This document shows positions 57,568 through 64,000 of a DNA stretch of 64,000 nt, in pieces. The notes beneath the pieces are model-generated. The model was not told where the DNA came from and made no database searches. It saw only the letters and a list, made by a program, of their open reading frames with translations. Numbering within the stretch: the stretch's first letter is position 1; each line of letters begins with the position of its first letter. The stretch comes from Luteibacter sp. (lineage in GTDB: Bacteria; Pseudomonadota; Gammaproteobacteria; Xanthomonadales; Rhodanobacteraceae), in contig NZ_WNDO01000030.1 of assembly GCF_009912395.1 (NCBI RefSeq), positions 1 through 64,000 of the forward strand. The letters are read 5' to 3'. The translations under genes were made by a program, and so were the position numbers.

Positions 57568-57592
57568 GGCCCGCCTTCATGGCGGGCCTTTC
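57568..57592 (+). terminator. Terminator-like hairpin after adk
   Basis: GGCCCGCC-TTCAT-GGCGGGCC (57568-57588) with only TTTC after it; a moderate terminator. Confidence 0.6.
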
Positions 57593-57634
57593 GCGATGGC
57601 CCTGCGCCATCGCGCCAGACGACGAACTACGGCA

Positions 57635-58993
57635 ATGCGCGTCCATATCCTCGGCATCTGCGGCACCTTCATGGGCGGCGTCGCCGCGCTCGCTCGCGAA
57701 CTGGGTCTCCAGGTCGAGGGTTCCGACGCCAACGTCTATCCGCCCATGAGCACCCAGCTCGAAGCACTGGGCATCTCGCTCATGCAGGGCTATCGCTCCG
57801 AACATCTCCAGCCCACGCCGGATCTCGTGGTGGTGGGCAATGCGATGGTGCGTGGTAATCCGGCCGTCGAGTACATGCTCGACGAAGGCATGCGCTACAT
57901 CTCCGGACCGCAGTGGCTGGGCGAGACCTTGCTGGGCGGTCGCGAGGTGCTGGCCGTGGCCGGCACGCATGGCAAGACCACCACGACGAGTCTGCTCGCG
58001 CACCTGCTGGAATCGGCCGGTCAGTCGCCGGGGTTCCTGATCGGCGGCGTGCCGGGTAACTTCGACGTGTCGGCGCGCCGCGGCGAAGGCAAGCCGTTCG
58101 TGATCGAGGCCGATGAATACGATTCGGCCTTCTTCGACAAGCGCTCCAAGTTCGTCCATTACCGGCCGCGCATCGCCATCCTCAATAACCTGGAATATGA
58201 CCACGCGGACATCTTCCCCGACGTGGCCGCCATCCAACGCCAGTTCCACCACCTCGTGCGCACGGTACCCGGCAACGGCCGACTGATCGTCAACGCCGAG
58301 GACGCCTATCTCGCCGAGGTGCTCGCGATGGGCGCGTGGACGCCGGTGGAAACCTTCGGTATCGAGCGCGGCGACTGGCGCGCCGAGCTGATCGCCGCCG
58401 ATGGCTCGCATTTCCGTGTCACGCGGCAGGGCGTGGCGTTGGGCGAGATCCGCTGGAACTCGCTCGGTCGCCACAACGTCATGAACGCGCTGGCCGCGCT
58501 GGCCGCCGCGACCGCGGCAGGCGCCGATCCGGTGGCCTTGCTGCCGGCATTCGCCGGTTTCACCAGCGTGCGTCGTCGCATGGAGGTGATCGGCATGGCG
58601 CATGGCGTCACCGTCTATGACGACTTCGCGCACCATCCCACCGCCATCGCCACCACGCTGGCGGGTCTGCGAGCGAAGGTCGGCAAGGCGCGCATCGTCG
58701 TGGCGCTGGAGCCGCGCTCGAACTCCATGCGCCTGGGCGCGCATGCCGATGCGCTGGCACCCTCGCTGGCCGATGCGGATCGCGTGGTCTTCCTGCATCG
58801 CCCTGAACTGGCCTGGGACGCGGGCAAAGTCACCGCCGCGCTCGATGGTCGCGGCACCACCGTCCCCGGCGTGGATGCGCTGGTCGCCGAACTGGCCGCC
58901 GATGCGCGCGAGGGCGACCATGTGGTGTTCATGTCCAACGGCGGTTTCGAAGGCGCGCCGCGACGCTTCTTCACGACACTCGACGCGGGTTAG
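57635..58993 (+). CDS. mpl: UDP-N-acetylmuramate:tripeptide ligase Mpl
   Basis: 452 residues. Mpl joins recycled L-Ala-gamma-D-Glu-meso-Dap to UDP-MurNAc for peptidoglycan recycling. The Mur-ligase ATP motif GTHGKTTTT (~108-116), the N-terminal HILGICGTFMGGVAALARELG (a Mpl hallmark instead of MurC's GxxG), and the FDDFAHHPTA-like DDFAHHPTAIATTL are present. The ATG at 57635 gives the family N-terminus. The LonN-domain gene follows after 10 bases. Confidence 0.93.
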   Translation: MRVHILGICGTFMGGVAALARELGLQVEGSDANVYPPMSTQLEALGISLMQGYRSEHLQPTPDLVVVGNAMVRGNPAVEYMLDEGMRYISGPQWLGETLLGGREVLAVAGTHGKTTTTSLLAHLLESAGQSPGFLIGGVPGNFDVSARRGEGKPFVIEADEYDSAFFDKRSKFVHYRPRIAILNNLEYDHADIFPDVAAIQRQFHHLVRTVPGNGRLIVNAEDAYLAEVLAMGAWTPVETFGIERGDWRAELIAADGSHFRVTRQGVALGEIRWNSLGRHNVMNALAALAAATAAGADPVALLPAFAGFTSVRRRMEVIGMAHGVTVYDDFAHHPTAIATTLAGLRAKVGKARIVVALEPRSNSMRLGAHADALAPSLADADRVVFLHRPELAWDAGKVTAALDGRGTTVPGVDALVAELAADAREGDHVVFMSNGGFEGAPRRFFTTLDAG

Positions 58994-59003
58994 ACTGGCG
59001 GGC

Positions 59004-59606
59004 ATGGCTGCGACCACGCCCACGCACGACTTGCCGCTGTTCCCCTTGTCGAACGTCCTCTTCCCGGACGGTCATCTCCAGTTGCGCATCTTCGAACCGC
59101 GCTACCTCGACCTGATACGCGAATGCGCCCGTACGGGACGCGAGTTCGGCGTATGCATGATCCTGGAAGGCCGTGAGGCGGGGCAGCCGGCCGTACCGGC
59201 CGCCGTGGGCACGCTGGCCCGCATCACCGACTTCCACACCCGCGAGGATGGCCTGCTCGGTATCGTGGCGGAAGGTGGCAAGCGCTTCCGCGTCGCCCGT
59301 ACGCGCGTGCGCTCGGATGGCCAGGTGCGCGGCGATGTCACCGTGTGGAACGCGGAGGACACCCTGCCGGTGCCGGCTGAGTTCGGCCTGCTGGCGACCA
59401 TCCTCGAACGCCTGTCCGAGCAGATGATGCCGCCGTGGCGCAATGACGTGGCCGGCCGCGCCGACGATGCCAGCTGGGTAGGGTTCCGCCTGTGCGAACT
59501 GTTGCCGCTGGATGCCCACGAGTGCCAGCACATGCTCGAACTCGACGACCCCCTGCAGCGGCTGGCGGAGCTGCGCGACATCCTGCCCCGCTTCCAACGC
59601 ACCTGA
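59004..59606 (+). CDS. LON substrate-binding-domain protein
   Basis: 200 residues, the free-standing Lon N-terminal (PUA-like) domain: DLPLFPLSNVLFPDGHLQLRIFEPRYLDLIRECARTGREFGVCMI, then VGTLARITDF. Such proteins lack the ATPase and protease parts; function unproven. It lies 10 bases after mpl and 10 before the SDR gene, so mpl, this gene and the SDR probably form one message. Confidence 0.88.
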   Translation: MAATTPTHDLPLFPLSNVLFPDGHLQLRIFEPRYLDLIRECARTGREFGVCMILEGREAGQPAVPAAVGTLARITDFHTREDGLLGIVAEGGKRFRVARTRVRSDGQVRGDVTVWNAEDTLPVPAEFGLLATILERLSEQMMPPWRNDVAGRADDASWVGFRLCELLPLDAHECQHMLELDDPLQRLAELRDILPRFQRT

Positions 59607-59616
59607 GATCTTCGCC

Positions 59617-60432
59617 ATGACCTCGCTCGCCGGAAAGACCCTCTTCATCACAGGTGCCTCCCGGGGCATCGGTCTGGCCATCGCCCTGCGCGCGGCTCGC
59701 GATGGCGCCAATATCGTCATCGCGGCGAAGAGTGGCGTGCCCAATCCGAAGCTGCCGGGCACCATCCACACCGCGGCGGCGGAGATTGAGGCCGCCGGTG
59801 GCGTGGCGCTGCCGTTGAAGGTGGACATTCGCGAGGAATCGGAAGTACGCATGGCCGTGGCGACCGCGGCGGAACGCTTCGGTGGTATCGACATCCTGGT
59901 GAACAACGCCAGTGCGATCTGGCTCGCGGGTACCGAAGACACGCCCATGAAGCGCTTCGACCTGATGCACCAGGTCAACACGCGCGGCACCTTCCTCACC
60001 ACGCAGGCCTGCTTGCCGTTCCTGCGCGAGGCCGAGAATCCGCACGTGCTGATGCTCTCGCCGCCGCCGAGCCTCGATCCGGCGTGGTATTCGCCGCATG
60101 TCGCCTACACCATCGCGAAGTTCGGCATGAGCCACTGCGTGTTGGGCATGGCGCCGGAGTTCGAGCCGATGGGCATCGCGGTGAACGCGCTGTGGCCGAA
60201 GACCATCATCGCCACCGCCGCCATCGGCATGATCGACGGCGTGGAGGCCAAGCGTTGCCGCCGACCCGAGATCGTGGCCGACGCGGCCCATGCGATCCTC
60301 ACCCGGCCGGCGAAAGGCTTCACCGGCCGCTTCTGCATCGACGAGGACATCCTGCGCGAGCAGGGCGTCGTCGATTTCGATGCCTACGCCGTCCAGCCCG
60401 GCGAGCCGCTGCTGCCCGATTTGTTTCTCTGA
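59617..60432 (+). CDS. SDR oxidoreductase, HSDL2-like
   Basis: 271 residues. Rossmann GASRGIGLAIA (residues 14-24), NNASAIW, and catalytic YTIAK (YxxxK, in HVAYTIAKFGMSHC) are present. The segment AAKSGVPNPKLPGTIHTAAAEIEAAGG is the pattern of hydroxysteroid-dehydrogenase-like 2 and related peroxisomal/bacterial SDRs. Substrate unknown. Last gene of the probable mpl operon. Confidence 0.88.
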   Translation: MTSLAGKTLFITGASRGIGLAIALRAARDGANIVIAAKSGVPNPKLPGTIHTAAAEIEAAGGVALPLKVDIREESEVRMAVATAAERFGGIDILVNNASAIWLAGTEDTPMKRFDLMHQVNTRGTFLTTQACLPFLREAENPHVLMLSPPPSLDPAWYSPHVAYTIAKFGMSHCVLGMAPEFEPMGIAVNALWPKTIIATAAIGMIDGVEAKRCRRPEIVADAAHAILTRPAKGFTGRFCIDEDILREQGVVDFDAYAVQPGEPLLPDLFL

Positions 60433-60637
60433 CCACCGAGCCAGGAGCGCCACGTGGGCTAGCTCGTTTGGCGTATGGCCGCTTTCGGCAGGCCGTTATA
60501 ACGTCGGTTCCGGTCGCCGCCACCCTTTCGGGACAGGCGGCGCGTGGGGCTTGCCGGCTCGCAGGGGGCGTCGGCGGCGGGACAGGGAACACCCGCAAGG
60601 GCCGCAGCAGGCCACGGGCACGGGGTGAGGATCAGTC

Positions 60638-61597
60638 ATGTCGCACGGCGAATCGGCGGGGCTTTGCGCCATCTGGGGCGAGAGTCCGGCCATCGGCACG
60701 CTTCTGCATAACCTGCGCAAGTTCGCTCCCGTGGAGCTGCCCCTGCTCATCACCGGTGAGACGGGCACGGGCAAGGAAGTAGCGGCGCGTACGCTGCATC
60801 AGCTTTCTCCACGCCAGGACAAGCCCTTCGCAGCCATCAACTGCGGCGCATTGCCGGCTAACCTGGTCCAATCCGAGCTGTTCGGCCACGAACGTGGCTC
60901 ATTCACCGGCGCCACGTCGCGCCGTATCGGGCATTTCGAATCGGCGGACGGTGGTACGGTCTTCCTGGACGAGATCGGCGACCTGCCGCTCGATGCCCAG
61001 ACCAACCTCCTGCGCGTGTTGCAGGAGGGCACGATCGAGCGCATCGGCAGTTGCCGTTCGATCCGGGTCGACGTGCGCGTGCTGGCGGCCACGCATGTGG
61101 ACCTTGAAAAGGCGGTGGCGCAGGGCCGCTTTCGCGAAGATTTTTTCTATCGACTCAACGTCCTGCGCCTGCGGATGCCGCCCCTGCGCGAACGCATGGG
61201 TGACCTGGACCTGCTGGCGCAGCACTTTCTTGATACCTTCCGCGAAAACTACGGCACTCGCGCGCGCACGTTCAGCGCGGCGGCACGCCGTGCGATGAGC
61301 GCGTTTCCCTGGCCGGGCAACGTGCGCGAACTCATGAACCGCGTGCAGCGCGCAGCCGTGATCGCCGACGATGCGCTGATCACGCCCGACGATCTCGAAC
61401 TGAACGCCGATGCGCCCGGCGGCGATCGCGACAGCCTGGGCGGCGCGCGGACCATGGCCGAGCGCGAAGCCATCGTGGACTGCCTGCGGGCCAGCGCCTT
61501 CAACATCAGCGAATGCGCGCGTCGCCTGCGGGTATCCCGCGTCACCGTCTATCGGCTCTGCAAGAAACACCAGCTCGTGCTCGACGAACTGCGCTGA
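60638..61597 (+). CDS. Sigma54 activator without receiver domain
   Basis: 319 residues. It starts almost directly with the AAA+ domain: Walker A GETGTGKE (40-47), GSFTGA at 87-92 (the sigma54-contacting loop, normally GAFTGA), Walker B GGTVFLDEIGD, and the Arg-finger FREDFFYRL. The C-terminal Fis-type helix-turn-helix (AFNISECARRLRVSRVTVYRLCKKHQL) is intact. No receiver, GAF or PAS domain is present, so it is either always active or controlled by a separate protein. GAGGAT lies just before the ATG. The upstream 205 bases hold no gene. Confidence 0.88.
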   Translation: MSHGESAGLCAIWGESPAIGTLLHNLRKFAPVELPLLITGETGTGKEVAARTLHQLSPRQDKPFAAINCGALPANLVQSELFGHERGSFTGATSRRIGHFESADGGTVFLDEIGDLPLDAQTNLLRVLQEGTIERIGSCRSIRVDVRVLAATHVDLEKAVAQGRFREDFFYRLNVLRLRMPPLRERMGDLDLLAQHFLDTFRENYGTRARTFSAAARRAMSAFPWPGNVRELMNRVQRAAVIADDALITPDDLELNADAPGGDRDSLGGARTMAEREAIVDCLRASAFNISECARRLRVSRVTVYRLCKKHQLVLDELR

Positions 61598-62024
61598 GTG
61601 ACCTCGCGAGGCGGAAAAAAACTCCCGGTTCACAGGGGAACCGGGAGTTTCCCATTCACCGCCGGGCTTGGCAGGGGTACCGGCAGGCGAATCCGCGGGC
61701 TCACAGGACCACGGTGATGGAAAGAGCAAGCGCCGTGCCATGCGACGGGACGACTGATTCGCAAGGATTTTCCGAGCCGTCGGTGAGCAGGGCGGCTCGG
61801 CGGTTGTAGCGTCCGCTATGCACTGCGTTGCACGGTCGCTACAGGGCCGTTGTCCGCGTGGTCCGCGCCTTATAGGATGGGGATTCCACCCGAGCGCCCC
61901 CACGGACCCGTTCCGCTCGCCGCTCGTGAGGGAAGGATCGATGTCGGACCGCAGAGCGTACCGTGCGATTCCATCCATCCCTGAGTGGGTCCTGGCGCTG
62001 CGGCCGGGGCCCGGAGTCGTTGCA
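61598..62024. other. Intergenic region between the sigma54 activator and argD
   Basis: 427 bases. It contains a 13-base-stem hairpin (AAACTCCCGGTTC/GAACCGGGAGTTT, 61619-61650; A tract before, only TTT after), an 8-base hairpin CCGAGCCG/CGGCTCGG (61772-61800), and TGTAGCG/CGCTACA (61805-61843) that resembles a decayed repeat. TATAGG at 61871 could be a -10 box for argD. No other coding signal is seen except a possible 28-codon N-terminal extension of argD from 61941. Confidence 0.55.
61619..61650. terminator. Hairpin after the sigma54 activator
   Basis: A perfect 13-base stem with a 6-base loop, preceded by an A tract (so it reads best as a terminator on the minus strand) and followed by TTTCCC on the plus strand, 22 bases after the activator stop. 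Confidence 0.65.
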
Positions 62025-63275
62025 ATGTCGTCGCATCCTGTCGAACCCTCCGATCTCATCGGCCTGGGCAAGCGCTATTGGCTTTCCGTGTACCGTCCCC
62101 GCGACGTCATCCTCGATCACGGCAAGGGTGCCCGCGTGTGGGACACCGAGGGCCGTGACTATGTCGATTTCGGCGCCGGTATCGCCGTGAACGCGCTGGG
62201 GCACCAGGATCCCGACCTCGTCGAGGCCCTCGTCACCCAGGCCCATAAGCTCTGGCACGCCAGCAACGTGTTCTATTCCGAGCCGCCGCTGCGCCTGGCC
62301 GAAGAACTGGTCAAGCATTCGCCGTTCGCCGAACGCGTGTTCCTTTGCAATTCGGGTACCGAGGCCAACGAGGCCGCGATCAAGCTGGTCCGCAAGTGGG
62401 CCGCCTGCCAGGGCCGCTCGCCCGAGAACCGCGTCATCGTCACCTTCAAGGGTTCGTTCCATGGCCGCACCCTCGCGTCGGTCACGGCCACCGCGCAGCC
62501 GAAGTACCAGGAAGGCTACGAGCCGCTGCCGGGTGGCTTCCGCTACGCGCCGTTCAACGACGTGGCCGCGCTGGAAGATGCCTTCGCGCAGGGTGGTGTC
62601 GCCGCTGTGATGCTGGAGCCGGTGCAGGGCGAGGGCGGTGTCATGCCGGCCGAGCCGGGTTTCCTGAAGAAGGTGCGTGAATTGTGTGACGCCCACGACG
62701 CGCTGCTGGTGCTGGACGAGATCCAGTGCGGCATGGGGCGTACAGGTTCGCTGTTCGCCCACACGCACGACCATGTCACGCCCGACATCGTCACCCTGGC
62801 CAAGGCGCTGGGCGCCGGTTTCCCCATCGGCGCGATGCTGGTCGGGCCGAAGGTGGCCGATGTCATGCAGTTCGGCGCCCACGGCACCACGTTCGGTGGC
62901 AACCCGATGGCCGCCGCCGTCGCCCGCGTGGCGCTGCGCAAGATCGCCTCGCCCGAAGTGCTGCTCAACGTCGAGCGCCAGGCCAATGACATCCGCAAGG
63001 GCCTGGACAAGCTCAACCACGAGTTCCATCTGTTCTCGGAAGTGCGCGGTCGCGGCCTCATGCTCGGCGCGGTGCTGGACAGCGCCCATCAGGGACGTGC
63101 CGGCGAGATCCTCGACATCGCCGCGGCCCATGGCCTGTTGATCCTCCAGGCCGGCCCCGACGTGCTGCGCATCGTGCCGCCGCTGACCATCACCGACGAG
63201 GAAGTGGCCGAAGGCCTGCACCGCCTCCACGCAGCCCTGGCCGAGTTCGCGGCCAAAGAAGCCAAGGTGGCCTGA
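62025..63275 (+). CDS. argD: Acetylornithine-type aminotransferase
   Basis: 416 residues from the ATG at 62025, with GGAG 8 bases upstream, matching the family N-terminus (DLIGLGKRYWLSVYRPRDVILDHGKGARVWD). Class III PLP fold: NSGTEANEAAIKLVRKW, PLP-binding EPVQGEGGV, LVLDEIQCGMGRTG, and the Schiff-base Lys260 (TLAKALGAGFPIGAM). It transfers an amino group in arginine synthesis or related diamine steps; N-succinylornithine or putrescine use cannot be excluded. An alternative ATG at 61941 with a strong GGAAGGAT site would add 28 residues. Other arg genes are not nearby. Confidence 0.88.
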   Translation: MSSHPVEPSDLIGLGKRYWLSVYRPRDVILDHGKGARVWDTEGRDYVDFGAGIAVNALGHQDPDLVEALVTQAHKLWHASNVFYSEPPLRLAEELVKHSPFAERVFLCNSGTEANEAAIKLVRKWAACQGRSPENRVIVTFKGSFHGRTLASVTATAQPKYQEGYEPLPGGFRYAPFNDVAALEDAFAQGGVAAVMLEPVQGEGGVMPAEPGFLKKVRELCDAHDALLVLDEIQCGMGRTGSLFAHTHDHVTPDIVTLAKALGAGFPIGAMLVGPKVADVMQFGAHGTTFGGNPMAAAVARVALRKIASPEVLLNVERQANDIRKGLDKLNHEFHLFSEVRGRGLMLGAVLDSAHQGRAGEILDIAAAHGLLILQAGPDVLRIVPPLTITDEEVAEGLHRLHAALAEFAAKEAKVA

Positions 63276-63312
63276 AACAAAATGCCCGGCCAATGGCCGG
63301 GCATTTTGTTTC
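63274..63312 (+). terminator. Strong terminator overlapping the argD stop
   Basis: An 18-base perfect stem (63274-63291 with 63295-63312) and a 3-base loop; the stem includes the last two bases of the TGA and has TTTTGTTT on its 3' side. The A-rich 5' arm lets it work in both directions. Confidence 0.85.
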
Positions 63313-63377
63313 CACGCGGGTCGTCGCACCGGCGCAGGCCGGTGCCCACGGCGAGGCGGCGGGTTACCGCGGCGCGG

Positions 63378-64000
63378 TCATGCCACCAGCGTCCCGAACA
63401 CAGCGTCGGCCGCCGCGATCGTCTCTTCGATCACCGCATCCGAATGCGCGCTGGAAACAAAGCCCGCCTCGAACGCCGACGGCGCGAGGTACACGCCGCG
63501 CTCCAGCATCCCATGGAAGAACCGGTTGAACGCGGCGACATCGGCGCCGGTAGCCTGGGCGTAGGTCTCCACCGTCTCGCTCGTGAAGTACAGGCCGAAC
63601 ATCGCGCCCACGCGGGTCACGCTGAACGGGATGCCGTGCTTCGTCGCAGCCGCGGCGATGCCGTCGGTGAGGCGCACCGTGCGTGCGGCCAGGTCGTCGT
63701 GAAAGCCCGGTGCCTGGATCAGCTCCAGCATCGCGAGGCCGGCCGCCATGGCTACGGGGTTACCCGACAGCGTGCCCGCCTGGTAGATCGGACCCGCCGG
63801 AGCGATCTGCTCCATGAGGTCGCGGCGGCCACCATAGGCACCGACCGGCATGCCGCCGCCTATGATCTTGCCGAAGCAGGTCAGGTCGGGGGTGATGCCG
63901 TAATGCGCCTGCGCACCGCCCAGGGCGACGCGGAAACCGGTCATCACCTCGTCGAAGATCAGCAGGGCGCCGTGTTCGGTGCACAGCTCGCGCAGGGCCT
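63378..64000 (-). CDS. hemL: Glutamate-1-semialdehyde aminomutase, C-terminal part
   Basis: The C-terminal ~207 residues of a protein that continues past the window end. The PLP-Lys motif [45 protein letters not shown], and [23 protein letters not shown] are diagnostic of HemL, which makes 5-aminolevulinate in heme synthesis. It is convergent with argD, with about 100 bases between. Confidence 0.94.
   Translation of the reverse strand, partial: ALRELCTEHGALLIFDEVMTGFRVALGGAQAHYGITPDLTCFGKIIGGGMPVGAYGGRRDLMEQIAPAGPIYQAGTLSGNPVAMAAGLAMLELIQAPGFHDDLAARTVRLTDGIAAAATKHGIPFSVTRVGAMFGLYFTSETVETYAQATGADVAAFNRFFHGMLERGVYLAPSAFEAGFVSSAHSDAVIEETIAAADAVFGTLVA

Noticed and set aside
56990-59023. A 677-codon frame antisense to adk and mpl
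   Set aside because: Both sense genes carry full catalytic motifs; the antisense product has no domain and no sensible start.

Overview
The window is high-GC DNA from a gammaproteobacterium, most likely a member of the Xanthomonadales/Rhodanobacteraceae (Luteibacter- or Dyella-like). This is inferred from gene content and order: a gmk / rpoZ / spoT / ridA / recG backbone, a PPi-type phosphofructokinase, a short adenylate kinase, pcm next to tolC, and many REP-type palindromes beginning GTAGGAGCG. It is chromosomal housekeeping DNA. No rRNA, tRNA, prophage, insertion sequence or CRISPR array was seen.

Layout. 0-4 kb: tail of a membrane protein, then a secreted penicillin-acylase-type hydrolase and a secreted amidohydrolase. 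4.3-10.7 kb: choline-to-glycine-betaine unit with a BCCT transporter divergent from betI-betB-betA plus a TorF-type porin, and a BetI-like operator between them. 10.8-15.4 kb: MFS/NTF2-like pair opposite a LysR regulator, and an SDR opposite an AraC regulator. 15.5-17.8 kb: BrnQ and a GYF_2 membrane protein. 17.8-28.6 kb: gmk, mlaFEDCB, mlaA (convergent), rpoZ, spoT, ridA, recG. 28.6-31.4 kb: ELM1-like protein, nitroreductase, YceI, zf-CHCC protein. 31.4-37.9 kb: lipopolysaccharide core/lipid A genes (two glycosyltransferases, O-antigen ligase, LpxL-type acyltransferase, kdtA) with a VirK/YbjX gene. 37.9-41.8 kb: small exported protein, tolC-pcm, TetR regulator. 41.8-45.7 kb: TPP riboswitch-thiC, a ferritin-like protein, DUF2333. 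45.7-51.4 kb: soluble pyrophosphatase, prolyl oligopeptidase, H+-pumping pyrophosphatase, His-rich exported protein. 51.5-56.8 kb: CodA-type deaminase, a radical-SAM/HhH protein translationally coupled to a DUF4130-UdgX fusion, and PPi-dependent phosphofructokinase. 57-64 kb: adk, mpl, LonN-domain protein, SDR, a sigma54 activator without receiver domain, argD-type aminotransferase and the end of hemL.

The genes form several functional groups: osmoprotection (bet), outer-membrane lipid asymmetry (mla) next to lipopolysaccharide synthesis, and three pyrophosphate-handling enzymes within 11 kb. The most noteworthy items are: (i) the radical-SAM + DUF4130-UdgX pair, a probable uracil-DNA processing module of unproven function; (ii) REP palindromes whose own TAG is the stop codon of six neighbouring genes; (iii) three copies of a nested, apparently covarying palindromic element; (iv) an MlaD with a duplicated MCE domain; (v) two leader minicistrons whose stops overlap the starts of gmk and mlaD.
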